Shown: piece by piece, positions 49,601 through 57,100 of the stretch
Numbering within the stretch: position 1 is the stretch's first letter
Layout: the number at the start of each line of letters is the position of its first letter
Source: Tumebacillus algifaecis
GTDB taxonomy: Bacteria > Bacillota > Bacilli > Tumebacillales > Tumebacillaceae
Length of the DNA: 64,000 nucleotides
Assembly (NCBI RefSeq): GCF_002243515.1
Contig: NZ_CP022657.1
Location: forward strand, 526,001 to 590,000
Reading direction: 5' to 3'
The notes under the pieces: model-generated
What the model saw: only the letters and a program-made list of their open reading frames with translations
Told to the model about the DNA's origin: nothing
Databases searched by the model: none
Made by a program: the position numbers and the translations under genes

Positions 49601-51110
49601 CATCCATGACAACTTCTTTGACATCGGTGGCCACTCGTTGTTGCTGGCCAAGGTGCATACCGAGTTGAAGCAGATCGGCATCGACATCCCGCTGACCGAC
49701 CTGTTCAAATTCCCGACGGTCAAGATGCTGGCAGATGCGCTGGCCGCATCGCAACCCGAGGAGAAAAAGAAACCGACACCAGGCCGCAGAGCCAAGGTGC
49801 AGACGGACGAAGCGGAAGGGGTGGCGATCATCGGCATGGCGCTGCGCTTCCCGGATGCGAAGAACCCTTACGAATATTGGGAGAACCTGCGCACAGGTCA
49901 CGAGTCGCTGCGTGAATTCCCGATCGAGGAGCTCGAACCGACGCCGTTCACGATGGACCCGGAAATTCGCGAACAATTGGTGCGCGTCGCAGGTCTGCTC
50001 GATAACATCGACATGTTCCAGCCCGACTTCTTCCAGATCACGGAGAAGGAAGCGACGCTGATGGACCCGCAGCACCGTTTGTTCCTCGAATGTGCGTGGG
50101 AAGCGATCGAGAACGCAGGTTACAACGTCGATACGATCGACCAGCCGGTTAGCGTTTACGGCGGTGCGGGCAGCAACATGTACATCCCGCCGAATATCTC
50201 CGTCGAATCGTTCTCGCGCGCCGATCTGTTCCAAGCGAGCTTGGCTTCGCAGCCGAAGTTCATGACCACCCGCGTCTCGTACAAGCTCAACCTCAAAGGG
50301 GAGAGCATGTACCTCGACACGGCCTGCTCGACATCGCTCGTCGCCGTGCACATGGCTTGTCAGTCCCTGTTGCAGGGACAGTCCGACTATGCGCTGGCAG
50401 GTGGGGTTTCGATCCAGATGCCGCAGAAGAAAGGCTACATCTACGAGCCTGGATTCATCAGTTCGCCAGACGGTCGTTGCCGCGCCTTTGACAAAGACGC
50501 CAACGGAACGGCGGTCGGCAGTGGTGTAGGCGTCGTCTTCCTGAAGCGCCTCTCCGACGCTGTTCGAGACGGCGACCCGATCTATGCGGTGCTCAAAGGG
50601 TCGGCGATCAACAACGATGGCAACCTGAAGATCGGCTACACCGCGCCAAGCCAGCAAGGTCAGACCGAAGTGGTCATGAAGGCGCTGGAAAATGCCGGAC
50701 TGTCGCCAGATGACATTTCCTACATCGAGGCGCACGGCACTGGCACCAACCTCGGCGACCCGATCGAAGTCGCCGCGCTGACCGAAGCGTTCCGAGCAGG
50801 TACTGAACGCAAGCAATACTGCGGTCTGGGCTCGGTCAAGACCAACATGGGTCATCTCGACGCCGCAGCAGGCGTGGCCGGACTGATCAAAGTCGCACTC
50901 GCGCTGAAGAACCGCGAACTGCCGCCGAGCTTGCATTTCCATGAACCGAACCCGGCGATCGACTTTGATAACAGCCCGTTTTACGTCAACACCAAACTGA
51001 AAAAATGGACTTCAGAAAATGGAAAATTGCGCGCAGGCGTCAGTTCCTTTGGGATCGGCGGCACGAATGCGCACGTCATCCTCGAAGAAGCTCCGACTGA
51101 CGAAGAATAA
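34698..51110 (+). CDS. Hybrid megasynthase: FAAL-ACP-(C-A-PCP)x4-KS
   Basis: I chose ATG 34698 or 34701 after GGGGGGA, about 5470 residues. Order with rough residues: fatty acyl-AMP ligase (FSSGSTGTPKG near 190, WMPYFHDMGLIG near 230); ACP (LGGNSLSA near 627); C1 (HHIVLDG near 835), A1 (core near 1327), PCP (near 1727); C2 (HHITSDG near 1924), A2 (2418), PCP (2821); C3 (HHIISDG near 3015), A3 (3509), PCP (3907); C4 (HHIIFDG near 4100), A4 (4578), PCP (4980); ketosynthase 5041-5455 with DTACSTS (C near 5210), EAHGTGT and GHLDAAAG. The protein thus activates a fatty acid, adds four amino acids and ends in a KS whose AT and ACP lie on the next protein. Hand-read A codes (DPYIVPEIGK, DPRHILFMVK, DDIQFVLVDK, DAAEIVAVSK) match no code I know. 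Confidence 0.95.
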   Translation: MMTQNQRLAISHGREYAVADGFPSTLVEAVQQSAALTPNKGVFHIKADGSESFQSYADLLQEAEQVLAGLRAHGGQAGDKVMIELNDSRAFLAVFWGCLLGGMVAVPLHVPAAFTPDAEDFRKTKNVWELLDRPLLVVESHLADKYDKLKETDVFAELRTVTADDLLANEADRAHYQPKQSDLAFIQFSSGSTGTPKGVQLTHENLVCNVWQIAEGTGIDERDTYVSWMPYFHDMGLIGLHLVPLFIRINQCKMSPETFIRKPDLLLKKITEHGGTVTGSPNFGLEWMTSKIKDRDLKEIDLSSLRILYNGAEPISITTAEQFMQRFAPCGFRRQAMYYVYGMAEGCVGVTIPPKHSDPLVHEVDQETFTTSGIVQAVESEDAKRLLIADEGYPVVGMSLRIVDDADQVLPEGHVGHIQMKGPNVTQGYYKLPEVNATLFADGYLRTGDLGFIKDGRLTITGRNKDIIFINGQNFYAHDIESLVTRRTDAELGGAIACGLTDPATGREQVLIFVKFKRKLQDFLALHQAIKTTINSELGFEIHAAIPVPAVPKTTSGKLARFKMREQYQQGAFDSLLQEIDQLLALQAETRIDIVLPQTETERNLHDIWARLLNRPAEQISIHDHFMELGGNSLSAIQLLRELESWFGYEGFDLTQLFEYQTIAQLAAYIEHLKTEIGGRFEVAATSTRDRLLVTPLTEQDDYDLARAQNGLWFDQQMNPAQTVYNEHFAFHMHGDVNLAALEQALHTVTARHQALRTVFIEQDGVPKQVVLADSAVLLPVYDLSSLAPEAQQAQLAHAVDEEVCKPFDLQNGPLVRYQLHKLGATDYHFHIVGHHIVLDGMSFSVLFQEVSALYSASVEGKTADLPQLPVQFVDFAAWQNRILQEAKGAELEAYWLNRLVKPLPSVDLPSDHLRPEVQHYRGAVAHFPFSAERIDQLRALCKQHKVSLNMLMLAAYFTFLHRLTQEEDIIIGAPLSGRTTPEVENLIGNFVNVMPIRVSFAGINSFSDLLQQVKTRVLEALNYQGYPFDLLVEKLNPNRELGRPILFSSVFNMQPVPSVKLSNLKVEYAEMTKHTSLVDQAWLLKEYDERLVLTIEYNTDLFKRESVERFAAQYAQVVATVADNLQAEIQAFDLLTDADLAVYQASNDTFVDYDMERTVLESFVQVAEAEPERVAVIDGERTMTYGELHERSNRLAHYLREQGVSRNQLVGVLMERSAEVYVGIYAILKAGAAYVPIDPDYPEWRIEYMLADSSASVVLIKEQCLSILNGLKERGSLASIVVLDREEAIFDAVAGQIVRTWSDIAAYSEQMPAWINDPSDLAYMIYTSGSTGNPKGVKVAHRSLLNSLYYTGSMLGFGKSDVIAQKTSICFDPSIYEIILPQFCGASAVIIPNEVAKDPYRLHQSFQAHRVSFSILVPSLLTEFVYALEAMEEHERALPHLRWVMPGGEALPVRTVNRWFELLGADASKIAHEYGPTEATIGVITSVFEGKQERIVLGKPIANVQIYILDETGRICPVGVAGELVIGGIQVAEGYHNLPEKTAEVFIPNHLPGTPGDRLYRSGDLARLLADGTIEYLGRIDNQVKVRGFRIELGEVEEALGLHEQVGEAAVIAIASASGDKQLAAYFTSRHDELTASDLRNHLQKKLPAYMVPSYFVRMDKMPLSPNGKIDRKSLPSVSDVDRLELLDDYIAPQTATEIWTANLWAEILQIDRVGLTHNFFDLGGHSLMVTRIVSRIKKQYGLQVVVRDLFDHPTLREFAAHLDQLLTGSAVASMQEIVAIGKQEAYELSNEQKRLWFLYKLEPESTFYNMSGTMIFKGPMDIAAFEAALQKTVERHAILRTRFIERDGIPLQVVQDDVSVTLPFYDLTELEETQRLEQLEAMIGADRQHAFDLAQAPLLRTMMIKVGEQEHHFYLNMHHITSDGWSTGIFAKEISDLYYALSHGKDAELAPLDIQYVDYAAWQNDQLQSGQFDEQEHYWLNTLSKPLPVLNLPTDFTRPERQSLRGSESRWQIDKALYAQVTELANKLDATPFMVLLSSYVLMLHRLSGDQDIIVGTPVAGRTSDTLESLIGCFLNTLSIRTKFDGVATFRDLLSQIKERTLEAYEHQAYPFDLLVEKVNPERDMSRSAIFSTMFVLQNMPFELHFSDLEVSLEEEKRSTSKFDLTVYAMENQAGLELTFVYGTDLFKLETIESMAEQFQNILAEVSVNVDSNLYAVNLHTVKQRAMLRELNILPSEEERVTTSALVEVPFIHRVFELQAEQTPDLTAISHHERQVTYRELNERANQLAHYLRDKGIGRGQRVAIMVNRSVAMLESILGILKSGAAFVPLDPNYPLERLEMILSEVEPTWIISQASYAPKLSDLLTAVGAADSQHLLFVDRPVAGEWTAHAFAEIESFATRNPELISDPDDNNYIYYTSGSTGRPKGVMGRHRSLVQFVRWEIETFAIGAGDRVSQFAALTFDPALRDIFVPLCSGGTVCLPDQETILDREDMVKWLMNQDISVIHCVPSLFRQILAEAQHLDPARRAELFPHLRYIFLGGEALEVKYVKQWRDIFGERIQLVNFYGPTETTMVKLFNVVNELPTEGKVIPIGKGIEAATALLLNQEQALCAVGEIGEIYIRTPYLSLGYFKNPELTAEVFVKNPLDPLDPVLVYRTGDLGRYLADGRVQYVGRKDFQIKVRGFRVELSEIEAALSTFQGMQEVAVVARENADGDHQVIACFTGDDNLSLDEIQTYLKRKLPEYMVPSQINWLEKMPLNPNGKIDRKALRETSVASKQLVSQAYVAPVTATEQQLAAIWSTVLGVEQIGRADNFFGIGGHSLLAMQVLARIKEATHANVKLKDLFAYPTVQELAACIDSLLSAGETEAEATIRPLPAQASYELSRVQQRTWFLYRLEPENVAYSIPQSVTMKGAVNRQAFEQALQLMIERHATLRTVFVEHEDLARQVIRDTIDFALPFFDLRELEDSERTHKLEAAMSEDALTPFDLTQGPLLRAMLFQVADEEYRFYLNMHHIISDGWSMGVFVREFAEFYAALSTGQNIEKEALPIQYVSYAAWQNEQLESGALDSEEQYWLQTLAKPLPVLELPLDSERPALQTYEGRSLRWQLDADLLKRTHALAEREDTSLFMVLLAAYNLLLHRLTGDDDIIVGTPIAGRTNSTLESLIGYFVNTLAIRTRFEGMSNFHELLQQVKQRSLEAFEHQSYPFDLLTEKINPERDRSRSPIFSAMFTLHNAPLDLQFPGLDVAIDEFERGTSKFDMELVVVEHEHGLDLTYEYNTGLLREETVRNWAEQYEMVLKAVLDDAEQHLYNINIMTERDHQILAGVNNTDVDFDLNQLLHEAFVKQAEADPDRIALIDGDRTLTYREMNERSNRLAHFLRAQGVQRNQLVGIQMERSIELLVGMYGILKAGGAYVPIDPEYPAQRVQYMMTNSGADVLLTKQEYTEQIKEIAEGIDLKCVLYMDVEGDIEPVREGVPTHSWSALDTYPAHLPEKVNEPSDIAYTIYTSGSTGKPKGVVIRHSAIINRLHWHQSVFEATPEDCMIQRTTHCFDDSIIELFWPLRHGAKLLILQRNVYATPELLVEQMLEYDVTYMQFVPALFSIFVAYLQSLPEAERPQLKLRNFIVSGEALPTKLVNQWFEMYPNGSRIGNLYGPTEAAVDVTAFLIEGPIAYVHIGGPISNTQCYVVDRHGNLCPTGVKGELLVGGVQLAEGYHNQPEKTAEAFIPNHLPGTPGDRLYRTGDLARILADGTIDYLGRIDNQVKVRGFRIELGEIEEVFSQHPDVEMAIVVVKKAADGNNMLFGFYTSQCDDLEQFELKEFIGQQLTEYMVPTRIVRLPEMPLTPNGKVDRKALEQLAASDDFEEAREFVEPSTALERTLADIWASVLNREAVSATDNFFDLGGHSLLAIQVLNRIRKELATSMELKDLFAYTTVQDLAAHIDRQLAAGQTTAHTEIAKAPEQEHYRLSHAQNRLWFLYKLNPTSTVYNMPMHAKLSGPLDLAAFEQALQILIERHDSLRTVFREVDGLPRQVVLPTSDFRLVYEDLSDRAAAEQQAFVQASIDESGALPFNLGTGPLMRVMLFKLGAQEAQLYFNMHHIIFDGWSSGVFLREFSDLYRTLHAGAQPSLAPLSIQYTDYAEWQAEGMETERFRESESYWLEQLAKPLPTLDLPTDFPRPDVMTHSGNAVWTRVPKELTEQLRALTKQEDVSSFMLMLSAYTMLLHNLTHQDDLIVGTPIAGRTVESLEPLIGFFVNTLAIRVRFDEVGTLKDLLGQVKQQSLDAYQHESYPFDLLIEKLNPERDTSRSPVFSTMFVYNKEGDGAQDIAGGEGLHLQALTDASEHTVSKFDLTVSMNEGDEDIQVRFEYNTDLFRESTIQHFAASLVQTLQAFATALNDPIGSLDLLSEIDRAVYAKLNDTALQAPTDRTIHELFYEVVARQPERIALSDDRVQLTYRELNERSNQVAHLLRGLGVKANDNVAILMERGIEPIIAMLGVLKAGGAFVPIDPDYPEERKGYMLQDSAAQLILTQRSLGEQMSTGDVQTLFIEEIPADTSTSDLASINTAQDLAYIIFTSGSTGLPKGTMLRHVGVPNLAQWKHEHFDYNERDTVLQFASLSFDASVAEIFPALLNGARLHVASSGARQSYEEFANMIATVGVTIAELPTVFFKLLSTYLTDEHVGKLKSLQTIFVAGEALQGEVVRAWHRRFGTDITIINAYGPTEATVSATANAIVGALPSDQANISIGRPMSNVQIYIVDRNLKLCPVNVVGEICIQSVGLAKGYLNQPEKTAEVFVPNPFSDEPGALLYKTGDLARLLPNGTIEFVGRNDAQVKIRGYRIEIGEIEDVLIKYPSIEVAAVLPKKDSDGNQILVAYYTTTTATAEMGDVKSFLAEKLPNYMLPSAYHNLDSMPLSPNGKVDRKALAKLAEQAAHAEQTYEAPATSLEETIVTIWASVLQVEPQSIGIHDNFFDIGGHSLLLAKVHTELKQIGIDIPLTDLFKFPTVKMLADALAASQPEEKKKPTPGRRAKVQTDEAEGVAIIGMALRFPDAKNPYEYWENLRTGHESLREFPIEELEPTPFTMDPEIREQLVRVAGLLDNIDMFQPDFFQITEKEATLMDPQHRLFLECAWEAIENAGYNVDTIDQPVSVYGGAGSNMYIPPNISVESFSRADLFQASLASQPKFMTTRVSYKLNLKGESMYLDTACSTSLVAVHMACQSLLQGQSDYALAGGVSIQMPQKKGYIYEPGFISSPDGRCRAFDKDANGTAVGSGVGVVFLKRLSDAVRDGDPIYAVLKGSAINNDGNLKIGYTAPSQQGQTEVVMKALENAGLSPDDISYIEAHGTGTNLGDPIEVAALTEAFRAGTERKQYCGLGSVKTNMGHLDAAAGVAGLIKVALALKNRELPPSLHFHEPNPAIDFDNSPFYVNTKLKKWTSENGKLRAGVSSFGIGGTNAHVILEEAPTDEE

Positions 51111-51123
51111 ACGATTGATTATC

Positions 51124-51163
51124 GCCGCATCCGAGCGTGCTCGCGTTAGGATGCGGCTTTCTT
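51124..51163 (+). terminator. Terminator-like hairpin between the two megasynthase genes
   Basis: GCCGCATCC (51124-51132) and GGATGCGGC (51149-51157) form a perfect stem followed by TTTCTT; the loop itself contains CGAGC-GT-GCTCG. Because the downstream gene completes the same PKS module, it would be an attenuator rather than a full stop. Confidence 0.6.
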
Positions 51164-51183
51164 CAAGCCAGAAAAGGAGGACC

Positions 51184-54100
51184 ATGATGAGACTTGATGA
51201 GGACCGATTTGCTCAGGAACGCTCCTATCAACTGATCACCCTGTCGGCTCGCAGCAAACAGGCGGTGCGCCAAGCGGCTGCGCAACTCGCCGAGCATCTC
51301 GACCGGGAACCGAATCAAAAATTGGGGGACGTGGCGTACACCTTCCACATCGGACGTCGCCATTACGATCACCGTCTGACCTTGACCGCACAGAGCCGTG
51401 ACCACCTGAAGGAGCTTAGCCTGCAGGCGGCCGCAAGCGAATGGCTGGAGGTCGAGGAGAGCGCAGGGGTTGGCTATTTTGACATAAGCGGAAAACAAGC
51501 GCCGAAAGTCGCCTTCATGTTTACGGGACAAGGCGCCCAATACTCCGGCATGGGGCAGGAACTCTACGCGAGTTCGAGCGTCTTTCGCGATGCGGTGGAC
51601 GAGTGTGTCCACATCCTGAACCGCTATTTCCCAGTCCCGTTTCACGAATATCTCTTCAACGCATACTATCGAGCGGAGCTCGACCAGATCAACATCTGCA
51701 CGCCAGCGACCTTCGTCCTCGAATATGCGGTCGCCAAGCTCTGGATGTCTTACGGCGTCCGTCCAGCGATGGTCATCGGGCACAGCCTCGGTGAATATGT
51801 CGCCGCTTGCATCGCCGGAGGGATTCGACTGGACGACGCACTTCCGCTCGTCGTCGAGCGGGGCCGTATCATGCATGAGCAGACGGAAAACGGCTCGATG
51901 ATGTCGGTGCTGGCCAGCTTGGAAGCGGTGTCCGAACTGATCAAAGGCTTTGAGGCGGACGTTTCGATCGGCACCGTCAATGGCCCGCAGCAGATCGTCG
52001 TTAGCGGGCGCACCCATGCGATCGAGCAGATTGCAGCAAAACTGGCCGCTCAAGAGATCGTGCATAAAATTTTGCCGATCTCGATCGCGTCCCACTCTCC
52101 GCTGATGGAGCCGATCCTGCCCGAGTACAAGGCGTTTATGGGTCAGTTCCAATTTCAGCCGCTACACACACCGCTCGTTTCGAACCTGACGGGCGAGGTC
52201 ATCCACAACCGCGTTCTCGACGCTGAGTATTGGTGCACACATCTGCGCGAAGCGGTGCAGTTCTCGCGGGGTCTGGAGACGCTGATGGCAGAAGGTGTCA
52301 CCGCATTCCTAGAGATCAGTGCCCACCCGATCTTAAAGACGGCGGCCGAAGCGGTCGTGCCGACTGAGCACCTCACCTTGGCATCGCTCAACCGCAAGGA
52401 ACCGCATTGGAAGACGATTCAAGAAAATCTTGGACAGCTCTGGTCGGCAGGCGCTGAGATCGATTGGCAGGCGTTCGACACCGATTACAAACGCCGCCGT
52501 GTCCATATGCCGACCTACCCCTTCGAGCGCAAATCCTACTGGTTGCAGGTTGAGCCGAACCAGACGACCGCTCAGGCTGTCATCACCGACCACGGGGGAG
52601 CAGGTGCGTCCGCTCAAGACGGGCAGACGGCGCAAAGCGAGCTTTCCACCGCCGAACTGGTCACCAAGTTCTGGAAAGATGTCCTCGGCAAAAGCGAGAT
52701 TCAGCCCGAGGACACCTTCCTGCAACTGGGCGGCGAATCGCTGAACATGATCCAGGTGCAGACGCGCCTCAACAAAGCATTCCAGATCAAAACACAGCTC
52801 AAGGAACTGTTCGCCAGCCAAACTCTGCAAAAGACGATCGAGTACGTCGAGTCCCTGCGCGACGAGGGTCGCGAGCAGGAACGGCAGATTCCGCCTGCGC
52901 CCAAACGCGAGCACTACCCGGTCTCGCATACGCAAAAACGCCTGTGGATTCTGTACAAACTCGAACCGAACACCGTCGCCTACAACACGCCATTTGGTTT
53001 CATGATGACAGGCGAGGTCAACCTCGACGTGCTCCGCAGTGCGCTGCAACACCTGATCGAGCGTCATAGCGCCCTGCGCACCGTCTTCCTCGAGGTCGAC
53101 GGCGTTCCGCGCCAGATCGTACACGAACAGATCGACGTCCCGCTCGTCTATGAAGATCTGAGCCACCTCGATCCGGACGTGCGGTACGCGACGGCGAAAG
53201 AGTTGGTCCGCACAGACATCGCCACTCCGTTCCAACTGACCGTCGGACCGCTGATTCGCACGATGCTGTTGAACCTCGGCACGGAATCCTACTTCTATCT
53301 CAACATGCCGCACATCATCACCGACGGCTGGAGCATGGACTTGTTGATGAAAGAGCTGGCCATTGCCTACAAAGCATTGTTGCAAGGCGCACGCCCGGCG
53401 CTCGGTGCGAAACCGGTGCAATACATCGACTATACCGAGTGGCAGGAGCAGGAGCTGGAACATGGCAAACTGGCGCAGGAAGAAGCGTACTGGTTGGAGA
53501 CGCTGGCCAAACCATTGCCGACGCTCGAACTCCCGACCGATTTTCCGCGTCCAGAAATCCAGACCTTCAACGGCAACCTGTTGTCCTTCGAAATTCCGGA
53601 ACTGCTGATCGAAAAGGTCCGCCACCTGATGGTCGCGCAGGACGTTTCGATGTTCCATGTGTTCTTGTCCACCTATTCCTTCTTGCTGCATCGCTTGACG
53701 CAGGGCGACGACATCATCGTCGGCAGTCCAGTGCTCGGTCGGACGGTGGAAGCGTTGGAAAATGTGCTCGGGTTCTTTGCCAACTCGGTCGCGATCCGCA
53801 CGCAATTTGCAGGGATGGGCACGCTGCACGACGTGCTACAGCAAGTGAAGACACGCAGTCTGGAAGCGACGGAGAACCAGTCCTATCCGTTTGACCTGCA
53901 GATTGAAAAAATCAACCCGGAGCGCGACACCAGCCGTTCGCCGATCTTCTCGACGATGTTCGTCTACCGCAACGCTCCAACTGTGCAAGATCAGGGTGCG
54001 GAGATCTTCCGCAAACAGCAGTTGGAGTCGGGCGAGATCGAATACACGACCAGTAAATTCGATCTGATCCTGAACATCATCACAGGTGGAGAACGCCTGC

Positions 54101-57100
54101 AGGCAACGTTCGAGTACAACACCGATCTGTTCAAAAGTTCGTCGATCCGCCATTTTGCCGACCTGTTCCTCGAAGCTCTTGAAGCGTTCATCGAACAGCT
54201 CGACGCACCGCTTACGGCGGTCGAACTGCTGTCCACATCTGACCGCGCCGTCTATGCTGGCTTGCTCGATACGCAAGCGGAGCTTGTCGAGTCCAGCATC
54301 GGGCAGAAGTTCATTGAAGCGTCTGCACAGTTCCCAGACCGACTGGCCCTCACCTCCGATTCTGGCGAGTTCACCTATGCACAACTGAACGCCGCCTCGA
54401 ACCGCATCGCCCATCTGTTGCTGGACAACGGGGTGAAAAAAGGTGATTTTGTCGCGATGTTCATGGAACGCAGCGTCGAGACGGTCGTCTCCCTGCTCGC
54501 GATCCTGAAAGCGGGAGGCGTCTACGTGCCGATCGATCCGGACTATCCGGAAGAGCGCGTGCAGTACATGCTGACCGACAGCGGGGCTCCGTTTGTGCTG
54601 ACCAAGACACCTTTTGTCGAAAAACTGACCGGGCTGACGCAAGCGCAAGTGTTGCTGATCGACCAGCCGCACGACGACGTTTCAACAGCCGATCTGAAAC
54701 TGGATGCGACGGCAGATGACCTCGCCTATGTCATTTACACATCCGGCTCCACCGGACAGCCCAAAGGTACCCTGCTGCCGCATCGAGGTGTGCTCAACCT
54801 CGTCGAATGGAAGCGCAGCCGCTATGGGTATGACGAAACGGAGACGGTGGCCGAATTCGCTTCCTACAGCTTTGATGCGTCCGTCTTTGAGACGTTCCCA
54901 GCCCTGCTGCTCGGCGGCCGCTTGCATCTGCTCTCAGCCAACGAGCGTCTCTCGATCGGCGAATTGGCGCAGGCGATCGAACGGACACAGGCGACCTCGC
55001 TGACGATCCCGACCGTCCTGTTCAAGCAGTTGGCAGCGTATCTCACCGATGAGCAGTACGCACAATTCGCCACGGTGAAGCGCATCTTCGTAGCGGGCGA
55101 AGCGATGCTCGGCGAAGTGATTCGCGCTTGGCAACGCCGCTTCGGGCTGGACATTCTGGTCGTCAACGCCTACGGGCCGACCGAGAGCACCGTCTGCGCT
55201 ACTGCCTACGACATCACCGATTATGTGCCGGAGACGGCGGGCAACATTTCGATCGGCACAGCGGTCAGCAACTTCCAGATCTACATCCTGAACCCGCGTC
55301 TCCAGCTTTGCCCGGTCAACGTGCCCGGCGAGATCTACCTCGGTGGCGTGGCGCTGGCGCAGGGCTATCTCAACCAGCCGGATAAAACGGCCGAGGCGTT
55401 TCTGCAAAACCCGTTCAGCAACGAAGCGGGCGCTGTTCTCTACAAGACAGGTGACCTTGGCAAACTGCTTCCGGATGGCACGATCGAATGCTTGGGCCGC
55501 AAAGATAGCCAAGTCAAAGTGCGCGGCTTCCGCATCGAATTAAGCGAGATCGAACAGGTTCTCCTCCAGCATCCGGCCATCGAAGTCGGGGCTGTGCTCG
55601 CACATCAGCAACCGGACGGGGCTTACGTGCTTGCAGGCTACTATTCAACGACTGGAGAGCAGCTGGAAGCTTTTGATCTGCGCGTTTTCCTCGCGGGCAT
55701 TTTGCCAGACTACATGGTGCCGAACCACTTCTTGCAGGTGTCTGCGATGCCGCTGTCGCCAAACGGCAAGGTGGACCGCAAAGCGCTCGAGCAACTGGTC
55801 GCGACCGAATCGTTCGAAACGCCACGCTCCTACGTGGCACCGCGCAACGAACTGGAAGCGAAAGTCATCGACATCTGGCAGCAGTGCATCCGTAGCGCAC
55901 AGGTGGGCATCTACGACAACTTCTTCAGTTCGGGCGGTGATTCGATTGCGAACATGCAGGTCGTCTCGCGCATGAACCAAGCCGGATTTACCGTGAAGCC
56001 GACCGATATCTTCAAGCATCAGACGGTCGCAGAACTGGCCGCCTATATCGAAGCGAACGGTCTGTACGGTACAGGGGAAGCGTTGGGTGCGGATGAGCCG
56101 TTCGCAGGCGTTGCTCCGCTCTCACCGATCCAGCAATGGCTGTTTGCCAAGCGCGAGATCGAGTACGAAATGTATCTCATGCCGCTGATCCTCGACATCG
56201 CGAAGCCGGTCGATGCTGCGCTTATGCAGCAAGTCTTGCAGGAAATGGTCGATCATCACGACATGCTCCGCGCCACCTTCGACCTCGATGGCGAGGAGAT
56301 CACGCAGACCATCCTGGCGCCGGAGGACGTGCGAGTCAACCTGCGCACCTACGACCTGTCGGCGCTGTCTGAAGCGGAGGCGCAGGCAGAGTGCGTGCGC
56401 ATCGAAGCGGAGCTCAAGCATGGCATCCACTTTGCAAACGGCCTGCTGATGAGTACGGCACTGCTCACCTTTGCCGAGGACAGACATCGTCTGATCTGGG
56501 TCATGCACCATCTGCTCGATGACCTCGTCTCGATCCGCATTCTCGGACTCGACCTGATCGAGCTGTACGAAAAAGGGGCGGCAGGCGAAGCGTACCGTCT
56601 GCCGCGCCGCACCACGTCGTATGCGAAATGGGTCGAGCAAAGCGCCGCTTTCATCAATTCGGAGCACGGCCAAGACGTATTCGAGTTCTGGAAGCCGCTG
56701 CTTGAGCAAGGTGGTGGGATGGAGGTGCCGTATGACAATGCGGACGGCAGCAACCTGATTGCCGACCACGACATGATCCAGCTGCAACTCGATGAGGCGA
56801 CGACCAGCGCCTTGCTGAACGAATTGACCGAACAGCACCACACCACGATCAAAGAGGTCATGCTGGCGGCACTGCTGCGGGCCGTCTCCAGATGGTCGCA
56901 ACAGGAGCGGGTCGTGCTCGAAGTGGAAGGTCATGGTCGCGATGCGTTGCACGACGACTATCCTGTCGATGTCACCCGCACGGTCGGCTGGTTCACCAGC
57001 ATCTATCCGTTCTTCGCAGACATCAAAGCGGGGCAGACGGCAGCCGAAACGATCAAGCAAGTGCATGACCGCGTCCAAGCCTTGCCGCACGGAGGTACAT

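Noticed and set aside
51019-51183. Frameshift joining the two megasynthase genes into one
   Set aside because: The first gene ends in a normal KS terminus, and a strong ribosome site and ATG start the second in the linker.
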